This document shows, in pieces, positions 44,430 through 53,506 of a stretch of DNA of 64,000 nt (positions within the stretch are counted from its first letter, which is position 1; the number at the start of each line of letters is the position of its first letter). The DNA is from Citreicoccus inhibens (GTDB lineage Bacteria > Myxococcota > Myxococcia > Myxococcales > Myxococcaceae), in contig NZ_JAHNZT010000008.1 in the NCBI RefSeq assembly GCF_019039035.1, forward strand, positions 186,001 through 250,000, written 5' to 3'. Made by a program: the position numbers and the translations under genes. The notes beneath the pieces are model-generated. The model was not told the origin of the DNA. It did no database searches and was given only the letters and a program-made list of their open reading frames with translations.

Positions 44430-45095
44430 CTACTTCTTGGGCTTGCGCGCCGAGGGCAGGGTCGCCGTCTTGGCGGCGGGCTTCTCTCGGGGCGCGGTCT
44501 TCTTGGACGAGGCGCCAGTGCGGGGCTCGCCCGAGTCCTCGCCCTCTTCGGGGGCGCGGGGCACGGAGGACCCGCCCGCGTTGGCGCTGGCGGTGGCCAG
44601 GCTCTCGCGGGGCACCTCGACGACAATGGGCGCCTGGCCGGAGCGCTGCCGGCTCTCGTCCTCGAGCGAGTAGAAGAGCTGGATTTGAGAGCCGCCCTTC
44701 ATGACGAGCTCGCCCCGCTGGTTCTCCGCCCAGAGGTCGATCTCCACGAAGTAACGGCCGCCGGAGCCGTGCCGGTCGCTCACGCGGCCCTTGCAGACCA
44801 CGGTGTCTCCGGGCCAGACCATCTTGATGAAGCGGACGTTGTAGCGCCGCAGCTGGCCGCCCCGGGCCCAGTCGCTGATGAGCTGGCCGAGCATGCCCAT
44901 CACCAGCATCCCCGGCGCGTAGACGGAAGGCATGCCCACGCTCTTGGCGTAGAGCTCGTCCACGTGCACCGGGTTGTAGTCACCGGAGGCCCCCGCGTAG
45001 CGCGACAGCTGCACGCGGTCGATGGGGGCCTTGGCCAGGGCCGGCAGTTCGTCACCGACGCGGATGGTCTCGAAGTAGAGCTTGCGCGCGGGCAT
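44430..45095 (-). CDS. MaoC-like hydratase (HadB-like half) with basic C-terminal tail
   Basis: 221 aa. Hot-dog fold over residues ~8-150 with the hydratase motif ASGDYNPVHVDELYAKSVGM, where D and H are catalytic. A disordered Lys/Ala/Pro tail (~160-221) is extra for the family and ends in KPKK. Pairs with the upstream MaoC-N gene, one base overlap (TGATG), as HadA/HadC and HadB do in actinobacterial fatty-acid dehydratases. Reaction: reversible hydration of trans-2-enoyl-CoA/ACP to (R)-3-hydroxyacyl. Confidence 0.83.
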   Translation of the reverse strand: MPARKLYFETIRVGDELPALAKAPIDRVQLSRYAGASGDYNPVHVDELYAKSVGMPSVYAPGMLVMGMLGQLISDWARGGQLRRYNVRFIKMVWPGDTVVCKGRVSDRHGSGGRYFVEIDLWAENQRGELVMKGGSQIQLFYSLEDESRQRSGQAPIVVEVPRESLATASANAGGSSVPRAPEEGEDSGEPRTGASSKKTAPREKPAAKTATLPSARKPKK

Positions 45096-45544
45096 CAGGG
45101 AGTCTCCTTGGAAGCACGCACCACCAGGGTCCTGCGGGCACGGAACACGAGGTTGCCTTCCTCGTCGCGGCCCTCATCCTCGATGACCGCGATGTCCATC
45201 TTCCCCGCGATGCCAGGCCGCTCGAAGACGTCCGCCACGCGCGTGGAGACGAAGATGCGGTCTCCAGCGAAGATGGGGCGCTCGTAGTCGAAGCCCTGCT
45301 CGGCGTGGAGCAAGCTCTTGATGCCTACGCCGAGCAGCTCGCGCAGGTCAGCGGCGGAATGAAACGATGCCGGGAAGGTGGGGGGCGCGACAATGGTGGG
45401 GTAGCCCGATGCACGGGCGTACTCCTCGTCGTAGTAGATGGGATTGTAGTCTCCGATGGCCTCCGCGAAGCGCCGGATGGACCCCTTCTCCACTTCATTC
45501 AGCGTCGGCGGCGAGGCACGGCCGATCGCGTTCTTGTCGAGCAT
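45095..45544 (-). CDS. MaoC N-terminal-type dehydratase subunit
   Basis: 149 aa hot-dog protein. It begins with the conserved IRRFAEAIGDYNPIYYDEEYA and VAPPTFPASF segments of the MaoC_dehydrat_N group, which lack one catalytic residue and form heterodimers with a HadB-like partner. Followed immediately by that partner. Pathway (fatty-acid synthesis, branched-chain or beta-oxidation) cannot be decided; the neighbouring acyl-CoA dehydrogenase favours acyl-CoA metabolism. Confidence 0.83.
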   Translation of the reverse strand: MLDKNAIGRASPPTLNEVEKGSIRRFAEAIGDYNPIYYDEEYARASGYPTIVAPPTFPASFHSAADLRELLGVGIKSLLHAEQGFDYERPIFAGDRIFVSTRVADVFERPGIAGKMDIAVIEDEGRDEEGNLVFRARRTLVVRASKETP

Positions 45545-45560
45545 GTCCCTCTCCTGACAG

Positions 45561-46562
45561 TTACCGTCCTGCCGGAAGCTCGAGCACCGTGAGGAGCCCT
45601 GCTTCGGCGGCCGTCAAGCGTGGCGCGGCATTCACCAGCGCATTCGCGGTGGCCCGGTCCCCCGCCACCCCCCCCGGAACTTCCAGCACCAACTTTGGAT
45701 CCGCGTCGATTTCGATCCGATCCTTGAGGTCTTCCGCCCCTACAGCGATAGTCAACTCCAGCCGCACGCGCTCCTGGCCATCCTCCAGTCCCACCACGGA
45801 CTGGAACATGCCCGCCACGCGTCCCTTCTTCACCGCGAACGCGCCCCCGGAGATGTCTTCCTCCGCGAACACGGGCGCGACTTCCTCTTCGTAATCATCA
45901 CAGTCCAGCCCCAACCCCAGCGCGGCGAGCGCGGCGGACTCCACCAGGCCCACGTGGCCCAGCTGCTCGCTGTCCACCAGGGCGAAGAACTCATCCTCGC
46001 TCAGCCCCGCGCCCACCTTGCGCTGGAGCGCCTCGCGGCGCGTGCGCGCGTCCACCACCCGCGTCGCCGTCACCTTGCGCACCGGACCGCAGACCTGCCC
46101 CGCCGTCGCGATGAGCCGATCCAACACGAAGCCCGGGTTGACGCCCGTGCCCACCACCGCCACGCCGGCGCGCTGCGCGGCGCGATCCAACTTGTCCGCC
46201 AGCTCCGGGTGCTTCAGGTACGGAAAGGCCAGCTCCTCGCAGGTGCTCGCCACCGGGAGGCCCAGCTTCACCGCCTCGAGCAGCTGCGCCATCACCTCGG
46301 GCAGCCGCGAGCCCGTCGCATGCAAGAGGACCACGCCCTGGCGGCGCCCCACGGCGCGCTCCAGGGAGTCCATCACCTTTACTTTGGGTGCGGGCTGACC
46401 GAGCACCTCACCGAGCGCGCGCCCCACCAATGACGGCTGGGTATCCACGGCTCCAATGAGCTCGACCTCCTGCGAAGACAGGGCTGCCTTGGCAATTTCC
46501 TGCCCAATGAACCCCAGCCCCATCACCACCACCGGCACCGGCCCTGCGGGGGCTCTAGCCAT
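45561..46562 (-). CDS. NAD(P)-binding dihydrodipicolinate reductase-like / diaminopentanoate dehydrogenase-like protein
   Basis: 333 aa. N-terminal Rossmann fold with VVVMGLGFIGQEIAKAAL and the loop HATGSRL; then a middle VGTGVNPGFVLDRL segment and a C-terminal domain like 2,4-diaminopentanoate dehydrogenase. True DapB signature residues are not evident, so lysine biosynthesis is unlikely. It lies 16 bases upstream of the MaoC pair on the same strand and may be co-transcribed. Substrate unknown. Confidence 0.77.
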   Translation of the reverse strand: MARAPAGPVPVVVMGLGFIGQEIAKAALSSQEVELIGAVDTQPSLVGRALGEVLGQPAPKVKVMDSLERAVGRRQGVVLLHATGSRLPEVMAQLLEAVKLGLPVASTCEELAFPYLKHPELADKLDRAAQRAGVAVVGTGVNPGFVLDRLIATAGQVCGPVRKVTATRVVDARTRREALQRKVGAGLSEDEFFALVDSEQLGHVGLVESAALAALGLGLDCDDYEEEVAPVFAEEDISGGAFAVKKGRVAGMFQSVVGLEDGQERVRLELTIAVGAEDLKDRIEIDADPKLVLEVPGGVAGDRATANALVNAAPRLTAAEAGLLTVLELPAGR

Positions 46563-46812
46563 CGGAGATTGCTCCAGAATTACAAGGGGTTACATCAACA
46601 AACAGGCGATTTCGTCACCATAGACCACGCATTGCCGGGCAGGCAAGCATCACTTGGATCCTCCAGACTTCCAGTTTGGAACATTCTCCAAGGATTTCCA
46701 TGGCTTGGCGGCCCGGAATCGTCAGGGGGGGTCCTGTATGGGCAGGAGGCAAGGGATGTATAAGGGCGGGACGGCCTGCGAGAAGGCCCGCCGCACTGGA
46801 GACCTCGCCGAC

Positions 46813-47934
46813 ATGGACCGCATCCTCGTGGTGGATGACGACGTGCTCATCCTGGCCGCGCTGTCTCGGATCCTGCAGACGGAGGGGTACGACGTCGTCA
46901 CGCACAGCGATCCCGTACTCGCAGCGCGAGAGGTGGGCTTCCACGTCGTCCTCACGGACTTCATGATGCCGTACCTCAACGGCATCGAATTGCTCTCCGC
47001 ACTGCGTGAGAAGAACCCGCGCGCGGTGCGGCTGATGCTGACGGCGGCGGCGGACTTCCGCACCGCCTCCGAGGCGGTCAACCGAGGCGAGGTGTTCCGC
47101 CTCTTGGGCAAGCCCTGGGCGCTCAGCGAGCTGACCAGCAGCGTGCGTCAAGCCTTCGAGCACTACCGACTGGTGGAGGCCAACGAGCGGCTGACGCGCG
47201 AGGTGGCGGAGAAGAACGCGGAGCTGCTCGCCATCAATCGAGAGTTGGAGCACCGCGTGGTGGAGCGCACCACGGGCCTGCTGGACGGACTCATCAGCGC
47301 GCTCGACTACCGCGACACCGAGACGCAGTGGCACTCGCGTCGCGTCTCGCTCTACTCGCGGCGGGTGGCCGAGGAGATTGGCCTGTCCGGCTACGCGCTG
47401 GACGTGGTGGAGCAAGGCGCGCTGCTGCACGACATCGGCAAGATTGGCGTGCGCGACTCCATCCTGCTCAAGCCCGGCCCGCTCACGCCCGAGGAATGGG
47501 TGGAGATGCGCAAGCACCCCGAGTTCGGCTACCGCATGCTCGCGAAGATGCCCTACCTGCACGATGCGGCGCTCATCGTGATGCAGCACCAGGAGCGGTG
47601 GGACGGCAAGGGCTACCCGCAGAACCTGGCCGGTGAAGAGATCGTCATCGGGGCCCGCATCTTCTGTCTGGTGGACACGCTGGATGCCATCACGTCGGAC
47701 CGCCCCTACCGCAAGGGTCGGCCGCTCGCGGTGGCCAAGGATGAGATCCGCCGGTGTTCCGGAACGCAGTTCGATCCGGCGCTCGCCGAGGCGTTCCTGC
47801 GCATCCCCGACAGCGAGTGGGCCCGCATCCGCCAGGACGTCGAGCAGATGGAAGAGACGGAGAACCGCCGCTGGAACCTCGAGCCGCTCGGTGGCGGCCC
47901 GCCCGTTCCGCCCGCGCGAGCGAGCGGAAGCTGA
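46813..47934 (+). CDS. HD-GYP response regulator (putative c-di-GMP phosphodiesterase)
   Basis: 373 aa from ATG 46813. Receiver (~1-120) with phospho-aspartate in VVLTDFMMP and lysine in LLGKPW, a coiled linker (~125-160), and an HD-GYP domain (~165-355): LLHDIGKIGVRDSILLKPG, KHPEFGYRML, HQERWDGKGYP and DTLDAITSDRPYR. All metal-binding histidines/aspartates and the GxGYP are present, except that the usual HHE is HQE. RpfG-type organisation. The 250-base divergent upstream region holds a TTGGA/TCCAA inverted repeat (46676-46691) and no riboswitch that I can identify. Confidence 0.9.
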   Translation: MDRILVVDDDVLILAALSRILQTEGYDVVTHSDPVLAAREVGFHVVLTDFMMPYLNGIELLSALREKNPRAVRLMLTAAADFRTASEAVNRGEVFRLLGKPWALSELTSSVRQAFEHYRLVEANERLTREVAEKNAELLAINRELEHRVVERTTGLLDGLISALDYRDTETQWHSRRVSLYSRRVAEEIGLSGYALDVVEQGALLHDIGKIGVRDSILLKPGPLTPEEWVEMRKHPEFGYRMLAKMPYLHDAALIVMQHQERWDGKGYPQNLAGEEIVIGARIFCLVDTLDAITSDRPYRKGRPLAVAKDEIRRCSGTQFDPALAEAFLRIPDSEWARIRQDVEQMEETENRRWNLEPLGGGPPVPPARASGS

Positions 47935-47943
47935 GGCTCGGAT

Positions 47944-50034
47944 TCAGGCGCCGGGCTCGATGACCTCCACCGAGGTCATCACGTCGCCCTCCAGCAACCC
48001 GTCCACCACGTCCATCCCCGAGACGACCTCGCCGAACGCGGTGTAGCGACCGTCCAGGTGGGGCTGCGGCGCGTGCGTGAAGAAGAACTGGCTGCCGCCC
48101 GTGTCCTTGCCGGACAGGGCCATGCCCACGACGCCCCGGCGGTAGAGTCGCCGCGTCATCTCGCAGCGAATCGAGTAGCCAGGCCCCCCTTCCCCATCGC
48201 CGCGCGGATCCCCGCCCTGCGCCACGAAGTCCGGGACGACGCGGTGGAACGCGACGCCCTGGAAGTAGCCACGACGGGCCAGGGCGAGCAGGTTGCCCGA
48301 GGTGACCGGGGCCTCGTCCGTATCCAGGCGGACGTCGAAGGTCCCCTTCGCGGTGTGGAAGCGCAGCCGCGCTCCCGCGGGCTGCGTGGGCGCGAGGGTC
48401 TCACCGAGCAGGGCCACGCGTGCCGAGCGCACCGGCTGGCCCGTGAGTTCCGTGAGTGCGTCGGCCGCCACGCGGCGCACGTTCGCGTGGGGATGATGGA
48501 GCCACTCGCGCAGGAGCGGCTCGGCGCCCTTCCCCTTGAGCGCCACCAGCGCGCCCGCGACCGGCTCCGCGAGATCCGTCGCATGGGCCACTCGCGCGGC
48601 CAGACGCTCCACTGCGGGCAGCGCCTGGGCGTCCTTCAGTCGCCCGGCCACGGACGCCGCGGCGCCGGCCTCCACGAGGTCCGTGCCCTCGAGCAGCGCG
48701 CGCACGGGCTCGGCCGCGCTCGGCACGGGGCGCTCGGCGACGGCCTCCAACGCGGCGAGGCGTACGCGCGAATCCGGGTGGCTCAGCAGCGCGACCGCGA
48801 AGTCCGCGCCTCCCGCGCCCTGGCTGCGCGCGACCTCCCGAAGGCCCAGCGCCAGGCGCCGCGGCTCCGCCACCCGGCCGTCGCCACAACGCAGCACCTC
48901 GGAGAGCGCACCCGTCTGATGATCCATCGCCGCGGCCACCCGACAATCGAGCCACGCGAGGTCGCCTCGCGCGACCTCCGACCCTGCGTGCGCCATCGCG
49001 CCCGAGAGTTCCTTCCGAAGCGCGACCCACAGCGGGCGAGCGAAGCCCGGGAGGCCCAGCTGCGCGATCGCCAGCACCGGATGACTCCAAGCAGCCTCGC
49101 CTCGCGCCACGTGCGCCAGGCTGGGCATCACGCCCTTCAGCGCATCCAAGGGCAGGCAGGGCCCACTGCACGACGCCGTCAGCTTCGCCAGGGCACGCGC
49201 CGCCTCGGCCGCCACTCGGGGCGTCGTCTCTCTCGACAGCAGCGCGCCCAGGGTCGCGGCGTCCTCGGGGCCCCCCACGTCCCCGACTCCCTTCGCACAC
49301 AGCGCGCGCACGTCCGGCGAGGAATCGCTCAGGCACGTGCGCAGGGCCGACAGCGTCTCGGCACGGCGGAGGTTCGCCAGGAGGTACGCGCCCGCGTAGC
49401 GCGCCTCTTCCGGGAGCCCGGCCGCGAGGAGCTGCGCCGCCGGCGCCATCGGCACCTCGCGCACGCCCGCCGCGCCACCGCGCCGCGCCACCACGCCCAG
49501 GGCCAGCGCCGCGCAGGCACGCCACTCCGGGGAGCCTTCCGTCATCCGCCCCGTGAGGTGCCGGATCGCGCCGCCCGTGCCCAGCTTCCCGAGCGCCTCC
49601 ACGAGCGAGGCCCGCACGCGCCCCTCGGACTCTTGGGCCTCGGCGGCGATCAACGCCGTCGTGAGTTGCTCGCGGGCCGTCTCGGGCAGTGGCTCCCAGG
49701 ACAGCGCCAGCTCGCCCGCCGCGAAGGCCGCTTCGTCCCGCACGTCGGCCGCCGGCGCCGTCAGTCCCGCCACCACCGCGGTCAGCGTGGAGACATCCTG
49801 GATACGGGCCAGCGCGCGAAGGGCCCGCGCCCGCACCGATGGGTCCTCGCCCCCCACGGCCCACGCCACAAGTTGCCCGTCCCCGAGCGAGCGCTGATCC
49901 TCCCAGCGCGCGATGTCCTGGCGTGCCCGAGCCGAACTCGCGGAGCCTGGGGACGCGGGATTGGAGTGAGCACATCCCGCGAGCGAGGAGAGCAGCGCGA
50001 GGCGGACGAACAGGGCGACGGGCAGGCGGCGCAT
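47944..50034 (-). CDS. Lipoprotein with HEAT repeats fused to a cyclophilin peptidyl-prolyl isomerase
   Basis: 696 aa from ATG 50034 (TTG 50052 is also open). Lipobox SLAGC near residue 21. About 500 residues of HEAT/PBS-type helical repeats (e.g. DPSVRARALRALARI, HANVRRVAADALTEL) are followed by a cyclophilin domain (~540-690) with the motif FHRVVPDFVAQGGD and GGSQFFFTHAPQPHLDGRYTAFG. The key residues for isomerase activity are present. It may be a tethered periplasmic chaperone that holds a client with the HEAT array. Fusion of the two domains in a lipoprotein is uncommon. Confidence 0.86.
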   Translation of the reverse strand: MRRLPVALFVRLALLSSLAGCAHSNPASPGSASSARARQDIARWEDQRSLGDGQLVAWAVGGEDPSVRARALRALARIQDVSTLTAVVAGLTAPAADVRDEAAFAAGELALSWEPLPETAREQLTTALIAAEAQESEGRVRASLVEALGKLGTGGAIRHLTGRMTEGSPEWRACAALALGVVARRGGAAGVREVPMAPAAQLLAAGLPEEARYAGAYLLANLRRAETLSALRTCLSDSSPDVRALCAKGVGDVGGPEDAATLGALLSRETTPRVAAEAARALAKLTASCSGPCLPLDALKGVMPSLAHVARGEAAWSHPVLAIAQLGLPGFARPLWVALRKELSGAMAHAGSEVARGDLAWLDCRVAAAMDHQTGALSEVLRCGDGRVAEPRRLALGLREVARSQGAGGADFAVALLSHPDSRVRLAALEAVAERPVPSAAEPVRALLEGTDLVEAGAAASVAGRLKDAQALPAVERLAARVAHATDLAEPVAGALVALKGKGAEPLLREWLHHPHANVRRVAADALTELTGQPVRSARVALLGETLAPTQPAGARLRFHTAKGTFDVRLDTDEAPVTSGNLLALARRGYFQGVAFHRVVPDFVAQGGDPRGDGEGGPGYSIRCEMTRRLYRRGVVGMALSGKDTGGSQFFFTHAPQPHLDGRYTAFGEVVSGMDVVDGLLEGDVMTSVEVIEPGA

Positions 50035-50098
50035 GGGCTTGGCGTAGGTCAATTCCCCGCGAAAATCCAGGGGTTAGGACTCACGGGGTTTGACAGCC

Positions 50099-51055
50099 AT
50101 GGCCCGGCGCCTCGAAGATGCGCGCACGTTTTCTCTCTCAGGAGCGCCGGCCCTGAACTGCCCTGGCTGCGACACCCAGGTGGCGGAAGGCTCGTCCATC
50201 TGCCCCGTCTGCGACTACATCATCGACTCCGCGTTCCTCTCCGCCGAACCGCCGCCCGAGCAGGGAGATGATGAGTCCACCGGCGCGGGGGAGGATCCCC
50301 GCACGGCGGCCAAGCCCGCAGCGCGTGCGCGTCCCGCCAAGCCCGCTCGCCCCGCGCCGTCCGATGACGCGACGAACGTGAAGAGCATGGAGCAGATCAC
50401 CCGCGAGCGCGCCCAGCGCCCAGCATCGCGCCCCGCTCCAGCGGCCCGACCGAGCAGCTCGGGCAGCGGAGGCCGCGCCGCTGCCCCCGCGCCGCGCCGC
50501 GCTCCGGCTCCGCCTCCCGAGCCCTCGTATTCCGACGTCGAGGACGCGTGGGAGCGCTCCGAGCGGCGTCCCGGCGGCAGCGCCATCGAGGACCCCGAGG
50601 TGCTGATGCTCCAGGGGCGCGACTTCCTTCGGGAGCTGAAGGGCGCGGATCGCATCGCGTTCTGGGGCGCCGCGGCGGTCGTCCTCTCGTGCTTCCTGCC
50701 GTGGAAGGAGACGGCCGCGGATGGCGACATCCTCGGGCTGATGAGTTCGGGAGTCGGCGCGTGCCTGCTGTCGGTGGGCGTGATGATCGCCATCGGCGTC
50801 CGCGTACGTCGCTCGCTCGCGCAGCTCAACCCGATGGTGCCGTGGCTCGCGCAGCTCGGCATGTCCATCGTGACGCTGCTCTGGGGGCTCATCTTCATGA
50901 AGCTGGCCTCGGACACCGCGCGCGTGCCCACCCCCATGGGCAACACCGAGATGATGAACTCCTCGCCGAGCATGGGCGTGTTCCTCGCGGTGCTGGGTGC
51001 CCTGGCCGCCCTGGGCGGCACGCTCATGGGCCTCAAGGACAAGTCCGCGCAGTAG
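50099..51055 (+). CDS. Zinc-ribbon protein with C-terminal membrane domain
   Basis: 318 aa from ATG 50099. Zinc ribbon [20 protein letters not shown] (two CxxC pairs, ~18-38), Pro/Ala/Arg-rich linker (~60-180), then four hydrophobic helices from ~195. A TTGACA lies at 50090-50095 and a CTG at 50153, preceded by AGGAG, begins exactly at LNCPGC, so the real translation start may be there. Located immediately before moxR and DUF58 genes on the same strand. Function unknown. Confidence 0.77.
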   Translation: MARRLEDARTFSLSGAPALNCPGCDTQVAEGSSICPVCDYIIDSAFLSAEPPPEQGDDESTGAGEDPRTAAKPAARARPAKPARPAPSDDATNVKSMEQITRERAQRPASRPAPAARPSSSGSGGRAAAPAPRRAPAPPPEPSYSDVEDAWERSERRPGGSAIEDPEVLMLQGRDFLRELKGADRIAFWGAAAVVLSCFLPWKETAADGDILGLMSSGVGACLLSVGVMIAIGVRVRRSLAQLNPMVPWLAQLGMSIVTLLWGLIFMKLASDTARVPTPMGNTEMMNSSPSMGVFLAVLGALAALGGTLMGLKDKSAQ

Positions 51056-51067
51056 CGGACTCCCGAC

Positions 51068-52003
51068 ATGACGAGCGCCACGCCCCTCGACCGCCTCCTC
51101 GCCTCGCTGGGCGCCGCAGTCCAAGGCCAACCGCGCGTGCTCGCGGACCTGGTGACGGCGTTCCTCGCGCGCGGCCACGTGTTGTTGGAGGGCGTGCCCG
51201 GCGTGGCCAAGACGCTCACCGCGCGCAGCATGGCCGGCGCGCTGGGCCTCCTGTTCACGCGCGTCCAGTTCACGCCGGACCTGATGCCGGCGGACATCCT
51301 CGGCACCAACGTCTTCCAGCCGCAGGAGCACGGCTTCCGCTTGGTGAAGGGACCCATCTTCACCGAGGTCCTGGTCGCGGATGAGATCAACCGCACTCCG
51401 CCCAAGACCCAGGCCGCGTTGCTGGAGGCCATGGAGGAGCGCCAGGTCACCATCGACGGGGTGACGCATCCCCTGCCCCCCCAGTTCTTCGTCGTCGCCA
51501 CGCAGAACCCGCTGGAGCTGGAGGGCACCTATCCGCTGCCCGAGGCGCAGCTCGACCGGTTCCTCATGCGCGTGCGCGTGAGCTACCCGGACGCGGACGC
51601 CGAGGGCGCCATGCTGCGCGCCTTCCACCAGCGAGAGGGGCGCCCCATCGACGTGGAGCGCGTGCTGGATGCGCCCACCCTGGTCGAGCTGCAACAGCGC
51701 GCGGCGCGTGTCGCGTGTGACGAGTCCATCCTCCAGTACGTCGTGCAGGTGACGCGCGAGACGCGCACCAACCCGCGCGTGCGCTTGGGCGCCAGCCCTC
51801 GCGCGGCCCAGGCGCTCCTGGCGGCATCCAAGGCCCGCGCCGCGCTCCAGGGCAGCGACTTCGTCACGCCGGACGACGTGAAGGCCGTGGCGGGCAGCGT
51901 GCTCAACCACCGACTCTTGCTGAAGGCGGAGGCCGAGGTCGAAGGCATCACCGCGGACGAGGTGCTTCGCCAGACGCTCGAGCGGGTGCGAGTGCCGAGG
52001 TGA
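51068..52003 (+). CDS. MoxR-family AAA+ ATPase
   Basis: 311 aa. Walker A GVPGVAKT, Walker [23 protein letters not shown], sensor region [24 protein letters not shown] and a C-terminal helical lid. MoxR ATPases act as chaperones that assemble metal centres or envelope complexes, usually with DUF58 and VWA proteins. Stop overlaps the DUF58 start (GTGA). The VWA/Bat-type partners normally seen next are missing. Confidence 0.92.
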   Translation: MTSATPLDRLLASLGAAVQGQPRVLADLVTAFLARGHVLLEGVPGVAKTLTARSMAGALGLLFTRVQFTPDLMPADILGTNVFQPQEHGFRLVKGPIFTEVLVADEINRTPPKTQAALLEAMEERQVTIDGVTHPLPPQFFVVATQNPLELEGTYPLPEAQLDRFLMRVRVSYPDADAEGAMLRAFHQREGRPIDVERVLDAPTLVELQQRAARVACDESILQYVVQVTRETRTNPRVRLGASPRAAQALLAASKARAALQGSDFVTPDDVKAVAGSVLNHRLLLKAEAEVEGITADEVLRQTLERVRVPR

Positions 52004-53328
52004 GCATCGGACGTCCGGTCCCCACGGGCCTCGCGGTGTCGCTCCTCGTCGCGGGCCTCATCCCCGCGGCGCTCGCCGGGGTGTCGCCCGCCTTCGCGTG
52101 GCTCGTGCTCGCGGTGGACCTCGCGGTCGTCTCGCTCATCGCGCTGGACTTCGCTCGCGCCCCCCGCGCCGAGGACGTGGACGCGCGCCGGGATGTGGAG
52201 CCCATCCTCTCCTCGGGCGTGGACAACCGGGTGCACCTGCGGCTCCACGCGCGAGGCGCCGCCGTCATCCGCGGCGAGGTGCGCGACGAGCCCCCACCCG
52301 AGGTGGACAGCCTCGGACACCGCCAGCCCTTCGCCGCGCGGCCGGGGCCCGTTCCCACCACCGTCTCCTACCGCGTCCGTCCCACCGCGCGCGGCGATGC
52401 CCACTTCGGCGACCTGCACCTGCGGCTGATGGGCCCCTTGGGCCTGTGCGCAAGACAAGTCCTCGTGCCCGCGGCGCGGGACGTGAAGGTGTACCCGGAC
52501 CTCACCGCCCTCTCGCGGGAGGCGCTCGCGCTCACCCGCGCCGAGGACGCATCCTCCGCGCGCACCGTCCGCCTCAAGGCCACCGAGGGACGCGAGTTTG
52601 AATCCCTCCGCGAGTACCGGCCCGGCGACGACTACCGCCACATCGACTGGAAGGCCTCCGCGCGGCAAGGCGACATGCGCGTGCGCACCTGGCAACCCGA
52701 GCGGCACCAACCCGTGCTGCTGCTGCTCGACTGCGGGCGGCACATGGCCGGTGAAGTGGGCGGACGGCGCAAGCTCGACCACGCCGTGGACGCGGCGCTG
52801 CGACTGGCCCGCGTGAGCCTCGACGCGGGCGACCGCGTGGGCGTGCTCGCCTTCGCCAGCGACGTGCGCGCGTTCCTCCCCCCCAGACAGGGACGCGAGC
52901 ACCTGCGCCTCATCACCGAGGCGCTCTACCGCGTCGAAGCAGCCCTGGAAGAGAGCGACTACGGCCGGGCCTTCGACTTCGCCTTCGCTCGCCAGACGCG
53001 CCGCGCGCTGGTGGTCCTGTTCACCGACCTGGTGGACCCCGGTGCCTCCGGAGCGCTCCTGACGCGGACGCTGGCCCTGCGTCCGCGCCACCTGCCACTG
53101 GTGGCCTCGCTGCGCGACGAGGACCTGGAGGCCGCCGCCACCGACGTGCCCGCGGACGTCACCGCCGCTTATGCGCGACAGGTCGCCAGCCGCCTGGAGC
53201 GCGAGTACCTCCGCACCGCCAACACCCTGCGCGACGCGGGTGCGCTCGTGGTGCGAGCCCCCGCACACGGCTTCGGCGCCGCGGCGCTCAACGCGTACCT
53301 GGATGTCAAGGCTCGCGGACTGCTCTGA
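52000..53328 (+). CDS. DUF58 (VWA-related) membrane-associated protein
   Basis: 442 aa. Two N-terminal hydrophobic segments (~10-48), a beta-rich region, the DUF58 signature [21 protein letters not shown] (around residue 208) and a VWA-like domain to the end ([20 protein letters not shown] resembles a MIDAS start). Typical partner of MoxR. GTG 52000 overlaps the moxR stop by four bases. Its end is followed by a 178-base gap containing a palindrome and the leader of the helicase gene. Confidence 0.88.
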   Translation: MSIGRPVPTGLAVSLLVAGLIPAALAGVSPAFAWLVLAVDLAVVSLIALDFARAPRAEDVDARRDVEPILSSGVDNRVHLRLHARGAAVIRGEVRDEPPPEVDSLGHRQPFAARPGPVPTTVSYRVRPTARGDAHFGDLHLRLMGPLGLCARQVLVPAARDVKVYPDLTALSREALALTRAEDASSARTVRLKATEGREFESLREYRPGDDYRHIDWKASARQGDMRVRTWQPERHQPVLLLLDCGRHMAGEVGGRRKLDHAVDAALRLARVSLDAGDRVGVLAFASDVRAFLPPRQGREHLRLITEALYRVEAALEESDYGRAFDFAFARQTRRALVVLFTDLVDPGASGALLTRTLALRPRHLPLVASLRDEDLEAAATDVPADVTAAYARQVASRLEREYLRTANTLRDAGALVVRAPAHGFGAAALNAYLDVKARGLL

Positions 53329-53418
53329 GCCCGTTCGTCAAGCCCCCTGGAACTTTTCATCCACTGCATGCGCCGGAGGGTGTAGATGCCGCCGACGCGA
53401 GCGAGCGCCGATCGCGCG

Positions 53419-53438
53419 GAGGCCGATTTTTCGGCCTC
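53419..53438. repeat. Perfect 8-bp palindromic hairpin in the moxR-DUF58 / helicase gap
   Basis: GAGGCCGA, TTTT loop, TCGGCCTC. It lies 90 bases after the DUF58 stop and ~14 bases upstream of the TTTACA element of the helicase leader. Without a T-run after the stem, an operator or a weak terminator are both possible. Confidence 0.45.
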
Positions 53439-53451
53439 GGAGAAGACCCCC

Positions 53452-53479
53452 TTTACATGCATGTTGCGGTCAACAAAAT
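53452..53479 (+). promoter_or_regulatory. Possible promoter of the SNF2 helicase gene
   Basis: TTTACA (53452-53457), 16 bases, CAAAAT (53474-53479), in an AT-richer stretch unusual for this window. Expected transcription start near 53486. The palindrome at 53419-53438 just upstream could be a regulator site. Confidence 0.35.
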
Positions 53480-53506
53480 GGCGCGCTTTATCGGTTCGCC
53501 CGGCTG

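Noticed and set aside
46563-46812. A c-di-GMP (GEMM) riboswitch upstream of the HD-GYP gene
   Set aside because: The hairpin near 46768-46793 lacks the conserved GEMM core and tetraloop/receptor sequences.
48058-50271. A 737-codon open frame on the plus strand
   Set aside because: Antisense to the HEAT-cyclophilin gene, with no recognisable motif.
53171-53506. Upstream extension of the SNF2 helicase frame into DUF58
   Set aside because: The extra 112 codons are Arg/Pro/Ser-rich, overlap a conserved gene and precede the promoter-like element and palindrome.
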